DNA of 64,000 bases, from positions 5,120,056 to 5,184,055 of the forward strand of contig NW_020653855.1 of assembly GCF_003589595.1 (NCBI RefSeq), given 5' to 3'. A program made the translations under genes and the position numbers. Shown here piece by piece: positions 33,487 through 44,840 of the stretch (positions within the stretch are counted from its first letter, which is position 1; each line of letters opens with the position of its first letter). The notes below the pieces were generated by a model. That model searched no databases. It was not told the DNA's origin and saw nothing but the letters and a program-made list of their open reading frames with translations. The DNA is from Hyposmocoma kahamanoa (taxonomy: Eukaryota; Arthropoda; Insecta; Lepidoptera; Cosmopterigidae).

Positions 33487-34237
33487 TCGTTCCAATCTAT
33501 TTTGAACAAAAAGTAAACAAACAAGTCACTGACCCGATATAAACGGTTTAGTGATGGCCAATTGTAACGCCAACTACAAATCTATTAATTAATTGAATGA
33601 ATCGATTTGTTCAATTGAGTCATATTAGCGGTTTTCCTTATATAAGTATATTAACTGCCTCCGTGGCCGAACGGTTACCATGCCGGACTGCCACGCAGAG
33701 GCCCCAGGTTCGATTCCCGGGCCGGGAGAAATATTTGTATGGCCTACATTTATTTCTCTCGTGAGTTTGGGTGTAATTTGTGGTTGTCCATGTGTGTGTC
33801 CATGGCACCCGCGACACAGGCTTTTCCCTAGTGCGGGGCTATGTTGAGTGTGTGCGTTGAGTGTGAGTGTGTGCGTTATTTAAAATTTCAATTTAAATCC
33901 TCTTTCAAATCCTTACACTTAGATACTCGTTCGATTGCGATTGAAATGTTCGATTTAGTAATCGATTACTAAACTTTAATTGATTTAACCGAATGTTTTT
34001 ATCGAACAGCACTATGTTACCATAGAAGAGGCAGTCATAGAAGTATAGATGAATAATAACCTCAATTTTGGACTACCATTTTTCAAATACAATTTTACGA
34101 TGCTATCCAAATGAATATTGTTGGAAAAAGTGATGATATATTAAGTCAAAATCTTCGAAATATACGTGAAAGTGTTATTCGATTTATTGAGTGATCGCTT
34201 TAGAATTTTTTGTTCAAAATGGATTGGAACAGACTAT
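33487..34237. mobile_element. GTTCCAAT-TIR MITE, copy 1
   Basis: Inverted ends GTTCCAATC.ATTTTGAACAAAAA. The internal TGAATATTGTTGG and AAATCTTCGAAATATACGTG blocks are shared, inverted, with 57059-57727. It is interrupted by the SINE at 33655. Confidence 0.78.
33655..33882 (+). mobile_element. SINE-A copy inside the MITE
   Basis: Full head and body; the end shows a short duplication of GAGTGTGTGCGTT. Confidence 0.85.
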
Positions 34238-34459
34238 ATAATAGCTGCTAGTTTTTAATATTTTAAGGGATTCGAGATTTAAATAAAACATTTAAAACAG
34301 TTTTTTCATGATTGGGCGGCCCCAAGTCCCGGGCCTATTGAGCCTTAGTCAAATCCGCCACTGCACTTATGTCACTTCGAACAAAAACTTTAAATCCGTA
34401 ATTATTGCCATTTTCAGGATAAACTCTTTTATAATTTGGTTTAAAATAAGGAATATAGT

Positions 34460-34745
34460 CATTGACTTACAATTATATGGACGTCGGGTCCGCGCTAAAA
34501 AGTGTCCGAACTTATAGGGCGTTAAAATCGTATACAGAGCGTCATTCACGCTCTAGTCTTCGTTTGTTCGACTGACAGCGAAGCAAGCAAAATTAGACAG
34601 TACTGCGATGACATTACAATTTAAATTCAACGTTTTAGCTTTTTCATATTCCTTTACATGTCACTACGTTTAAATAGGTTGACTTGGGACATTTTTTTCG
34701 TGGTTTTTGTATTAGACCCGTCGTCCATTTATTTGTAAGTCAATG
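34460..34745 (-). mobile_element. 8-bp-TSD MITE, 286-bp class, copy 2
   Basis: CATTGACTTACAA ends with a perfect 8-bp flanking repeat AATATAGT (34452-34459 and 34746-34753). Orientation is opposite to the copy at 21359. Confidence 0.9.
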
Positions 34746-34849
34746 AATATAGTTCTAACTTTCTTCATCACTATTTCTTACTTCGTATTTTCTTCATAAT
34801 ATACTTAAAATAAAAAATCAAAAGCCCACTATTGTCTAGCTACATCGCC

Positions 34850-34935
34850 CCTCAGATTTTTGCGATATAAACCTCAGAGCGGTATTGCAACTGTTATGGA
34901 TAGGCGTTTCGCTGACCACCAGGCAAAAAAAAATT
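34850..34935 (+). mobile_element. Family B fragment
   Basis: CCCCTCAGATTTTTGCG then GCAACTGTTATGGATAGG and GACCACCAGGC. Confidence 0.65.
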
Positions 34936-35410
34936 GAGTGGATGCCAAGCTTCTTTGTAAATATCAATTTAATTCAAGCTCTTGCGTATGGCATGATTTT
35001 TCAGTTAATATCATATTTACAAATATAATATTTATTAATACTAATATATTATAATAAATTAATTATATATGCGATTATAAAAATTTAAAAATCAGATCAA
35101 ATATCTATTATAAATCGTAATAAATACATTTTTGAGCTACATACGATAATTTCTGTGAATAATATCACAATCGAAGGATTATCGTTCCGTCTCCTTTCTG
35201 ACCGTCGTGCGCCATTTTTTTTAAATTGGTTGGCCAAAAATCCGTGCATTTCTGCCACTAGTTAACTTTAAACAAAAAAATTAACTTTTTTTAAATGTTA
35301 TATCTACCGTCCACAAACTAACACGCGGCTAAGTGACAAGTGGTCAAATATCCTTTTTAAATTATCCAACTCAGTATTTTACCTTTTTTTTATCAATTTT
35401 TGTTATTGTT

Positions 35411-35622
35411 AGAGGGCTTTCAAATTAGATGCTGCTTATAGAAGCATTGTAGTGCCGCGACAGTGGCGTGGCTGCCTCGCGTACGTTACTCACTGATTGT
35501 TACGACAGTGGCGCTGCGACTGCGCTTCCAGATATTGTATAAAAATTAGTAGTGGAGCGACTGCTGCGCCACAGACGCGCTACAGCAAGGTTTCTATAAG
35601 CGTACTAATTTGAAGACGCTCT
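35411..35622. mobile_element. 212-bp inverted-repeat element
   Basis: Ends AGAGGGCTTTCAAATTAG and the complement of AGAGCGTCTTCAAATTAG, followed by matching GCTTATAGAA. The interior is GC-rich (GCGACTGCTGCGCC). Confidence 0.72.
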
Positions 35623-36254
35623 TAATCAGAATCGACTGTTAGTCAAGAGACGATACCATAGTTTATTTTTATTATTTATATTATAAAAACCGTTTGATTT
35701 CTATAAACTATATGTTTGTACTTAAAATTTCCAAATTAGGCATTTTTACTTAAATTAAATAATGCCAGATCATCATAGACGGTTGCCCTAGATGGAATAT
35801 TGTAATGGACAAAGATGTTTTCAACTCTGTATCTGTTTTTAGGAAAAATGTCTCCGATCCCAGTGGACCAACGAGTTCATCAAACCGGGGCTACCACTCT
35901 CCCAACTGAGCTACAAAATCAGTCGGCAAACTTCACGATTTTATATAAAGTGCAATCATATTTGTACATTATAACACGTTTAGTGATGGGGCAGAATCTG
36001 GCATTGTCTTGTATACATAACATTATAATACAATACAACAAAGGGCGTCCAATATCTTAGTGTAGCCTCACACAAGCCGCAAGAAGCCAAGACAAGTGAC
36101 CAGCGAACCAATTTCGGACGGCGTTTAAATATAAGCTACATATTTATTCATTAATACTGTTAAATGTTGCAATCTACATCTTTTACAAAAAAAAACTGAC
36201 CTCAAAATTTTGCTTTTGCTCTCTTTCGCTCAACTACAACTGAAAAGCTACATA

Positions 36255-36520
36255 GAAGTAGAGCTCCTTGTGAAAGAGTTCGTCCACAGAAGTACTGCCA
36301 CCTTACCTATTTCTGTCGCCAAGCAGTAATGTGAGCATTACTGCGTTCCGGTTCTGAAGGGTAAGGGTGCTGGTGAAATTACAGGGACATGGGACTCTGG
36401 TTGATGGGCGCTGTGGCAGTGCCCCTCATATCTTTGTTAAAACTGAGTGGCACTGCAACTGTTATGGACAGGCGTGTCGCTTAGTGACAGGCGCACGACT
36501 TGTTCGTCCCATCTCATCGG
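36255..36520 (+). mobile_element. Family B retro-repeat
   Basis: GTAGAGCTCCTTGTGAAAG to GACTTGTTCGTCCCATC; a central part is deleted. Confidence 0.75.
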
Positions 36521-36597
36521 TCTGCCCTTTACATCACCAGATCAGCTGTATGTGAGTAATATAATCTTAAGAGGTTGTTAGTATGTTACAAATAACT

Positions 36598-36770
36598 TTG
36601 TATTATTATTAATACAAAGATCGTACACTTAGAAAAAAATCATTCGATCAGTTGGCGTTCGAGTAGTAGCTTAGTTTGCTTGGAGACGTCGGTTCGAATC
36701 CGGCCGAATCGAAGAAATTTTTTCTGAGTGTTTGATCTTTGTATTAATAATTATAACAAACTAGTGAAGG
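36598..36770 (+). mobile_element. Family D SINE flanked by inverted arms
   Basis: B-box-like GGTTCGAATCCGG, then CTGAGTGTTTGATCTTTG, TATTAATAATTATAAC and AACTAGTG. The left flank repeats TTTGTATT...AATACAAAGATCG inversely. Confidence 0.6.
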
Positions 36771-36892
36771 AATTTCACAAAAAAAAAAGAAAACTAATTC
36801 AATAAAAATGTAAACCTTGTATATATCTCGGTATCTGACAAACTTCTATTGGCCCTCTTTACAAAGTCACTCTATCGCACCTGCTATGGTAT

Positions 36893-37025
36893 CGGGTAGT
36901 CTCGAAATCAAATGGGTTTCTGAGCGAGAAGATGAACCTGATTCCTGCTATGTCTTTCTAATTTGTGAGTTGACTCGGAAAAGACGCAGTTTCCGATCGA
37001 GAGAGGCAATCAAAATCAAGCTGGT
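36893..37025 (+). repeat. Dispersed repeat, second copy of 15680
   Basis: Shares GGGTAGTCTCGAAATCA and GAGCGAGAAGATGAACC with 15690-15740. Confidence 0.7.
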
Positions 37026-38158
37026 AATCAGGAGCGTAGCGGGAAACCCTGCACGCCCAATGGTGGGCGATTACCATTTTTGCATTTATTTTAAGCAAGC
37101 GTTCTTTCGCGCAGGATTGCTCGTGTTCGTTTTTGTTACACCGGAAAAGCGTCTGTGTAAAAGGCAACCTTGGAACGCACAATTGCGCGCGACTGATGAG
37201 AGCAATCGCGCGGTCTTTCCCTTTTCCTTCCAACGTCTTTACACGCGCGCACAATCATGCATTGCTGTACGATAGTGTCTGGGTGAAACCCTCTTTGAGT
37301 TTGATTGAGTAGTAATGTCGACCCCCTCCTACGTAAAGTATCGTATGTCGAAGTTGCCAAGTTTACAAGGGATCGTTTTTGTTGCGAACGCAACAATTTT
37401 TGTAATTTTAACATAATTTCCAAAGCAGTGACAAAACGCTGCTCGTCAAGGGCACATTACGTAGGCCTATTTTGAACCAATCGAGTAACACCACATATGT
37501 CTTTTTTATCCCTACCACATTTGTAACGAATTTTGTACGTAACTAAAAAGGTAAAAAGGACCGTTCACTTTCAAAACTGTACCCCTTCAGAAACTATCAC
37601 TGTATCGATTTAACAGCACTACTCCTGTAACTAACCAGTCACCTATTTTAAAATATAACACAGTTAACTAAAATCGTCTTTGATTTTACGAGTCGTCGAG
37701 CTCCTGATCGTCATCTACTTTGGGTCTGGCGGCTCCATTTTATAGTTCTGAATTCACTGGAATGAGCATAACACGTGACTTTAGACCGAATAAAACAGAG
37801 AAATAAGGGGTCGATTGTATGCAGAAGTCTGACTGCCACCCGTCGCTCGCCACTTGCATCTCTGTGGCTTGTTTGTGGCCGCACTTAGTAACAACTAGCA
37901 TTACTAAAACTGGTAATAGCTTTATTTAAATGTGACCAGTTTTCTTTGTATTAGTTTTCGATACAAACTATTTAAAAATTATCTACGTGTTTTCATATAC
38001 TTTATGTCATGTGTGTATGTAGCTAATGCTTTACTAGTATTAAAAATTATCCAAAAATATCTGTATATTTGATAAAAACCTATAAAAGAAGAAAGTGCGG
38101 TTAGGGCAATTTACATGGGCCTCAGATAATCTTTATAACAAACTACACTTTTTCTAAG

Positions 38159-38481
38159 GTTGCCTTTCCACCAGAGATGTGCGACGTAGCGCGGCGTAGT
38201 GCGAGGAAAAATCCACCAATAGGATTTCTTCATTTTCCTAGCCTCGCTTAGCGCAACTCCGGTGGAAAAGGATTAGCGGAGCTAAGTATTTGCACATACA
38301 AAATAGCGAGAGATGTGTGTGAGGGATGCGGGAGCGGAATGTGTGCAAAACGGTGTAGGAAACTAGAACTACTGAAAGTATGACCCCCACCACACCGTAC
38401 CCCGCTCGCTGAAAAGAGTCTTTAACATCTTCGCACCTACACATCCTCGCAACCTCATACATCTCTGGTGGAAAGGCAGCC
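38159..38481. mobile_element. 323-bp inverted-repeat element
   Basis: Ends GGTTGCCTTTCCACCAGAG and the complement of GGCTGCCTTTCCACCAGAG. A third partial copy of the end (CCGGTGGAAAAGG) lies inside. It stops 32 bases before the open frame at 38514. Confidence 0.8.
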
Positions 38482-38513
38482 GCATCGTATCGATGACATA
38501 TATTATACTATAG

Positions 38514-38695
38514 TGGCCCAGAACTCAGCTACGCCGACCCCGTCACTAGCAGCCGCCATTAAATCATCAAGCGTGCAGGTGTTAGAGCAAGCAGGGCGTG
38601 TTATGAGGTCGTTTGAGTCGCACCGCACAAGCAGTCTATGGTCGAGCCAAGATAGCATCCTCTTTTTGACAGCTATGAACGGCGATAGAATGTAA
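38514..38695 (+). CDS. Unassigned open frame, possible terminal exon
   Basis: After ctatag the frame runs 60 codons to TAA with AQNSATPTPSLAAAIKSSS, VQVLEQAGRVMRSFESH and SILFLTAMNGDRM. Composition looks coding, but no upstream exon was found. The opposite strand of the same DNA is also open (MLSWLDHRLLVRCDSND, CTLDDLMAAASDGVGVAEF), so strand and reality are unsure. I do not recognise either product. Confidence 0.25.
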
Positions 38696-39404
38696 CTTAA
38701 TAATTATTGTCCAAATAGGAAACGAATAATTATATAATTTATCTCTTCTATGAACAGTAACAACGTGTTTATTTCGGTTAAATATATAGTATTTAACTAC
38801 AATAACACATAATTTAATTTAATATCTGCATTAAAGTTGTGATAGTTTGTATTGATGATACGTCATTTACACAGGGTTACGTTTCTTTTTCTTAAACCTA
38901 GTGATGTCCCGCAAGCAATAAGACAGTACTATTATGTGATAAAAAAATAATGTAGTATGGTTGTAACAGTAGAAATATCCCCAGAAATTAAGCAAAAGTG
39001 TTGCCATTAACGAAAATTTATACGATAAAAATCATGAATAAATGTATAATATCAAATCAATCATTGCAGACACCGTTCATAAGATTACTTGCTTATGTTA
39101 TTTACAAATATATGTTAATTTTGCCGAAAAAAATATTAATAAATTATTTAAGTAACCACAAAATTCTCAAACATGTCTGGGTAAAGTAAAAATTTGAATT
39201 GGCACAAGTTTCACACACTGCATACTGCATAATGCACAACAGTACAAGTGCGATAGCCTTGTATGCGTCTTGTTGTTTCTGTAACTTGTATTCTCAGGCG
39301 GGTATCAATACTACTAAATTCCTATACTATAATTAGTAACTGGTACCATACTAGTATTAATGATACTAATTAAAGTGGTCGTCCAAAACTGTCTGTCAAT
39401 AATC

Positions 39405-39846
39405 TCAGTACAGAGTACTAAAAAAACCGACCTCAAAAGTACATGGAATTACATCTATTTGCAAAGTTTTATTGAAATATCCCCTAGTTCGCCATTATAC
39501 AGGACTTGACACAGGAGATAATAAAAATCGGTTCTCACTACTCAAAGTATATTGAGAGAGAAAAACGCCTTGAATTGGATTATAGCAAAACCAACCATTA
39601 AAATAATGGTTTCTTAAGTAAAATTTAGGCGCTATTTATAAAAATGAATGTTCGTGCGTGATCGGCCACCCTTAGAGGTGGACGATTTTCTTCAAAATGA
39701 AATGGGACCACTATGGCGGTACTCTCTTTCCAACAAAAAAAGAATCATGAAAATCGGTTCACAAATTCCGGAGTTATCGCGTAACATACATACAAAAAAA
39801 AACAGTCGAATTGAGAACCTTCTCCTTTTTGTAAAGTCGGTTAAAA
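39405..39846 (-). mobile_element. Family C element, long copy
   Basis: From CAGTACAGAGTACTAAAAAA to GTAAAGTCGGTTAA, with the central block (AAAACGCCTTGAATTGG) also seen at about 7960. Confidence 0.78.
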
Positions 39847-40604
39847 AGAGGATGTTATCTGACACGACTATAGGTTAAAACCATCCGCAACTCCCCGCCT
39901 GAACAAATTGTCCTTGCTCCGACCAACCTGAGTTCGAAGTTTTTTCAAAGACGTCCAGATCGGTCATGGCAAAAAAAATTTAATATCATAGTAGTATAAT
40001 ATCGTGATATTCAATAAACTTAAAAATTACAATTATAGCGACATCTCAAGTCAGCGATGGTAGCTGTAAAGGTACCTCTCTAAGTGAAGAAATAAATTTC
40101 TCACAGATGGCGCTACGGCAAAAAAGTCGTTAAAAATTTGGTTTTTCAAATCAAAGATCTGCAAGAAGCACATAGAATAATTCGTAAGGTTTATTGGTTA
40201 GTTCCGAGGCTTAATTAGCAGAGCATCTGGCACGGATTTGTTATTAATAATTATAACAAATATGGCAATAGTTTTGGTAAGTTTTGAACTCGAAAATATT
40301 TTGATGCTGGTACAGTCGTCATACAAACACGTATAGCACGTAGTACAAATAGTGGATACTTAAGTGAGGGTACTGACTGTACAAAGAAAATGAATCGATT
40401 TGTCCTATCACCAGTTTTAGTAAATCATCCTGTCGACCTGTGGCTAACCGTACAATTTCTATATCGTGTTTGAACTTAATTATTATAAAATACATGACAT
40501 TAAAAAGATATGTTTTTTATAAATATAATATGGGGTTTATCAGGGGTGATTATACATACATACATATATAAACACTGTGACTTGTAATGTAATATATTGT
40601 GCTG

Positions 40605-40740
40605 TAGAGTCTGTCTTTTTTGAACACGGAGTAAAATGACATTTGTAGGGTTGTAGATTTCAAAAAAAATTTGTTATATATATATATATTACGTAGTTGT
40701 TGTCGATAATTTTGTCGACAGACTGTGAAAGAAGATAGTT
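40605..40740 (+). mobile_element. GTCTGTCTTTT-TIR MITE, left part
   Basis: AGTCTGTCTTTTTTGAACAC then TGTTGTCGATAATTTTG, with a TA dinucleotide expansion inside. Confidence 0.65.
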
Positions 40741-41354
40741 CTTTCCAGAAATGTAGAAATGTATGTATGTATGTATATTGTATACAAACGTAAATTATAC
40801 CGTATCATGTTTACAAACACCCTAAGCGTAAATAAAGTCAATAAAAAACAAGCGAAGAATAACAACTGCAGCGATTTCAGTGTAAGAAATTAAACTGTCT
40901 TTTACGAATAATCTACCAAATGCAAAACAAACCCTATAGGAGTAGATTTAAGTACACTTTTGCTTAAAACAAAATTAACCTGTAGTGTATTTTGTATTAA
41001 ATATTTAGATATTATTCATCAATTCGATATTTTTTATCAGCTCATTATAATGCTCATTGTTCCCGTCAATTGAAAGTGTACTTTAAACTTAAAGAAATAA
41101 GTAATATTTTTTAATCAAATCGTCCATCAGTTTGAACAGTGCCAGAAGTCGAAAATCTCCTATTATTTCCTTACGTAGGTACAAAGTGTGACGATTGAAA
41201 CGGCAAGATTATATATTCGAAAAATCGTCACCTTTATATTTGCCATTTTTGAGTTGTTACAAATGTAGAAACCGATTTGTGTGTTTTTGTTATAGATCTT
41301 TGTACTGGCTTCTTATAATAAAAACGCATAGGTAAGAGAATTTCGACAGCTCGG

Positions 41355-41490
41355 TTACTTGATCTGTGGCTCAGTTGGTAAGAGCAGTGCTACGGTGCAG
41401 CACGGTCGTTGATTCAAGTGGCATCGGGTCGAAAAAGTTTTCTGTGTTCGATTTTTTTATTAATAATCATAACAAAACTAGTGGATTTAA
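41355..41490 (+). mobile_element. tRNA-derived SINE (family D)
   Basis: TGTGGCTCAGTTGGTAAG head, GTTGATTCAAG B-box-like, GTGTTCGATTTTTTTATT, ATAACAAAACTAGTGG tail. Confidence 0.65.
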
Positions 41491-41659
41491 GTACTTCACA
41501 AAAAATTTCAATAATACACTCAGTTAATATTTACGCTTGTTTTGTACAGAAATCGCCACAATTGCTTATATACCTTAATATTCTTTAACTACGTACCACA
41601 ACATATACATTTAGTGCAAATTTATTACTTAATTCTAATTTTAAGGTGCTTACAAGGCC

Positions 41660-42296
41660 GTATTATAATACGATTATTTACTCGCTGCAGACTCTGCTAT
41701 AAATTATCCGAGCAGGACAGCGATATTGCGCTCTCTCTCCCGGGTATGGACTTTTTTGTTTAAGCGCAGGGCTGTGCCTTACTGCACTTTATAAATGCTT
41801 CCTATAGACGAACTTTAATTTAAAATGGTGGTCTGCCATAAATTTAGTTCGAGTTTGGATGTAATCCGTTGTTATCTATGTGTGTGTCCATGCCACCCGC
41901 GATACAGGTTGGTGTGCGTTAAAAAATTTGTGATGGTGGCACATATTTGCCAAACAATCACCATGTGTTGATAGCATATGTGACAAAGTATTTGTCTTGT
42001 TTGCCTATTCGACAAATACGGCAAACACCAAACTCGCGTGACCGCGCGCTGAGTTTGTGAGTGTTTGCATATTTGTCTGCACGTCAAATATTCTTCCCAA
42101 GTACATCAAACACCCAATAGCGTTTACAAGTAGGCATGTGAAATGCCACCATTACACTCACACCACATATTGATGCAATAATATTACGAAAGCATGTGAA
42201 ATTAATAAATCTTAATTGGAGAGAGCGCAATATCGCTGTCCCGCTCCGATGATTTATCGCCGAGTCTGCAGTAAGTAAATAATCTTACTATAAGAC
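41660..42296. mobile_element. 637-bp element with about 75-bp terminal inverted repeats
   Basis: Both ends carry ATTATTTACT..CTGCAGACTC followed by GGACAGCGATATTGCGCTCTC, inverted. A SINE-A fragment occupies 41848-41920. No transposase frame is seen. Confidence 0.82.
41848..41920 (+). mobile_element. SINE-A body fragment
   Basis: GTTGTTATCTATGTGTGTGTCC then CACCCGCGATACAGG. Confidence 0.7.
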
Positions 42297-42868
42297 AAAT
42301 ATGGCGTCGTAATGATGAAGATAGTAATGCATTAGTTTATACAAAATTCCTATTTGCACGTACAATCAGCGTCAGAACGGTCTGAACGTTACATCGTTGC
42401 GGAACGTAATGGAAGCAAATATTTGTAACGAAATTATACATAGAACAATTAACTTTGTCAAGTGCGCAATGTCCAAACTAGCTGCGGAAGTTCCCTATTT
42501 TTGGGCTCGTATCTAGTTTGTATATTACAATATTGACGTAAACTTAATTATGCTATGATTACAAAAATTCGCTTCTATTCCCTTCCGAAGCTCCGCTTCT
42601 CTAGTAGACAAAAGAAGTTATCATGGTCACTGGGAGGCATAGCTATGGCAACTCGTAATTACGGTTTATCTTATAATATTTAAACGCGCGTAAATCAGAT
42701 GCGTATTTTCCGCTTTCAAACCTTAATCAACATCATCAAGCCTATTGCGTTTAAGAATAAAATTAATAACTTCACCCATCCCATTGAAGGTCACATCTCC
42801 ACCGTCATGATCGTACAATGTGGGCAAATGCTATATGGTGTTGTCAGATTTGCTGCAGCGACGTGGTT

Positions 42869-42946
42869 CTAGAACTTCCTCGTCAGGATAGCGGTGGGGT
42901 CAGGAGTCCTGGCCTGTGCAGTATATTGTGGGTTGGCGGTGGACAC
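42869..42946 (-). CDS. Candidate terminal exon of Nf1
   Basis: After attcctcag a minus frame gives VSTANPQYTAQARTPDPTA then LTRKF and TAG. It lies downstream of the last certain Nf1 exon, but the frame does not continue the phase-1 donor at 44790; in that phase a stop comes after about 16 codons. Treat as a weak candidate. Confidence 0.18.
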   Translation of the reverse strand: MSTANPQYTAQARTPDPTAILTRKF

Positions 42947-42982
42947 CTGAGGAATAATATATCTCATTTGATACACGGTTTA

Positions 42983-43540
42983 TTGTCTGTCTTTTTGAAG
43001 ACGGAATAAAATTATATTTGCAGGGTTGTCAGTTTTCATAAAATTTTAAATAGTCATGTAGTTGTTGTCGACAGTTTTATCAGTAAATTGTTAAGGAAGC
43101 TAAAATTTTGCCAATAATGTCTGAATTTACGACGTTCAAATTGCGTTATAGCCTTCTTTATTCTTATTTTGACAGTTGGCTTACTTACGAAATATTTTTT
43201 TATTCGTATACATTTTAATAAGAACCTATATTGAATTAAAATGAAAAGCTATGAAATATGTCTGGTTTTTAATAGATATAGTTCTCATTGTAGTGTATAT
43301 ATGTATGAAATTACAAAAATTGACAATTCAAATAAACCTGTGCCCAAGCAGTTGGATGAATAATGGGCCGATGATGACTAAAATGAAACGTCTTCGGCTA
43401 TTTACTACATAAAAGTGACCAACATTCAGTCGATAGTCGATAGAATATTTATCTACTGCAGTCACTAGCTGCTCGCAAGCGGGCAACACTTTTGCGCAAT
43501 CAACTGTCATTTTACTCCATCTTCAAAAAAGACAGACTTT
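42983..43540 (+). mobile_element. GTCTGTCTTTT-TIR MITE, full copy
   Basis: Begins TTGTCTGTCTTTTTGAAGAC and ends CCATCTTCAAAAAAGACAGAC, an inverted match. It is homologous throughout to 14963-15532. Confidence 0.82.
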
Positions 43541-43599
43541 AATATACCGGTGCCGGAAAAATTTACCACGATATCTATTCAACACAGATTAAAAAAAAA

Positions 43600-44040
43600 T
43601 ATAATAGACACACGCTATCTCACATGATGTTAAGCGACGATGTGACTGATTACGGTACGCGTTTGCCTAAAATATGCCTATTCACTCTAGCCTTGAATAG
43701 CCCCAAATTGAACTTTTCGGGACATACGGATAGAGTAGCCGGTAGCCGGTAGAGCAATCCATTTCTTTGCCGTACGCATCAGAAAGGAGGAAGCAAAGCG
43801 CTTAGTGCGAATAGGTGGAACATCAACGACATAAGAATGGAGTGCTCCAGACCTTCTAGTCGTCCATAACGGCGAAGGTGGAACTAAATCGAAAAGTTCC
43901 TGCGCACACTCCCTGAAATGTATCCGATAGAAAACCGATAAGCAGGCTACTTTCCTGCGATGGTCGAGATTTTGTAGCTTCGACTCCACAAGAGAATTGT
44001 TGTTAATAAGTCTCTTTGCTTTTCGCTCCACCGAGTCCAG
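43600..44040 (-). pseudogene. RT C-terminal tail of a non-LTR retrotransposon
   Basis: The minus frame 44031-43687 reads LDHRRKVACLSVFYRIHF, CAQELFDLVPP, IRTKRFASSFLMRTAKKW. This is the post-RT tail typical of insect LINE ORF2. Catalytic motifs are absent. It borders the Nf1-derived minisatellite. Confidence 0.78.
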
Positions 44041-44089
44041 TTTCGCTCCACAGATGCATTAGATACATTAGCAATATCCATAAATAATC

Positions 44090-44840
44090 TACGTATCGCA
44101 TGTACATTAGATACCACGTACCGGTACCGTAAATGTTGGTATCACATGTTACCGGTATCAAATACGTTAACAGCATCAAAGGATACCTGCATAATACTTG
44201 GGTGTGGTAACGTGCACATTACTGGTCTCACAATAGTCTACGATATCATGACCGTTGGTATCGCATGGGCTTGATATTATGCACGTTATTGATATCACAT
44301 TTACAACCGGTATTGCAAAATACCTGCGTATTGCATGAGCGTGTTATCGTGTGCGTTACTGAGATCATACTCTTTGCTGGTACCATGTACGATGGTATAC
44401 CAACCGGTATTGCAAAATACTCATGAATCGTATGGGCGTTGTACGGTGCACTGATAGATATCACACTCATTGCCGGTTTTTTTTTTATAATTTCAAGTGA
44501 CGGGACGAACAAGTCGTGCATCTGATGTTAAGCTACACGCCTGTCCATAACAGTTGCAATGCCACACAGAGCTTTAAATCGCAAAGATCTGAGTGGTACT
44601 GCCACTGCGCCAGTCACCCTAAGACACAAGTTGAACGTTATGATTCACATTGGTATTACAACCGGTATTGCAAAATACCTGCAAACGCATAAGCGTGGTA
44701 TCGTGCATATTACTGGTATTACATCCACTCCCACTATCATACACGCTGGTATTACAACAGGTATCGTGTAATACCGGTATCAAAAATTACCTGCATATCG
44801 CATGGGCGTAGTATCGTGAACGTCACTGGCGTTTGTATCG
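44090..44840. repeat. Minisatellite containing the Nf1 exon end and donor
   Basis: Five or six degenerate units of about 95-112 bp with CCGGTATTGCAAAATACC at 44307, 44404 (shortened) and 44662, and CCGGTATC at 44774. The first unit on the minus strand is the last 45 bases of the Nf1 exon 44791-44968. A family B repeat splits the array at 44476-44640. Confidence 0.8.
44476..44640 (-). mobile_element. Family B retro-repeat inside the minisatellite
   Basis: Starts on the minus strand with the AACTTGTGTC block and ends at GTCCCGTCACTTGAAATTATAAAAAAA. It is sense with respect to Nf1. Confidence 0.78.

Larger units (their letters stand above)
33331..34363. mobile_element. Non-autonomous hAT element with two nested insertions
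   Basis: Ends CTGTGGCGGATTTG and the complement of CAGTGGCGGATTTG. The 8-bp flanks CACTTATA (33323-33330) and CACTTATG (34364-34371) match at 7 of 8. CAGTGGCGGA ends with 8-bp duplications are typical of hAT. Inside are the GTTCCAAT MITE and a SINE-A. Confidence 0.87.
26131..44790. other. Convergent region between Sgt1 and Nf1
   Basis: Mostly mobile elements, listed separately, plus AT-rich DNA. Only the 38514 open frame and the 42869 candidate exon are possible host coding. I recognise nothing in about 30670-31660, 31740-32330, 34940-35410, 35640-36250, 37430-38150 and 38700-39400. Confidence 0.6.

Noticed and set aside
36817..37275. Plus-strand open frame of 152 codons
   Set aside because: Its first part is the dispersed repeat shared with 15680-15895. 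The rest has several equally open frames on the other strand and no recognisable domain.
37300..37375. Inverted similarity to 23240-23300 (GGGGTCGA, ACGTAAAGTATCG)
   Set aside because: Real but short; the element borders could not be defined, so it is not listed as a feature.
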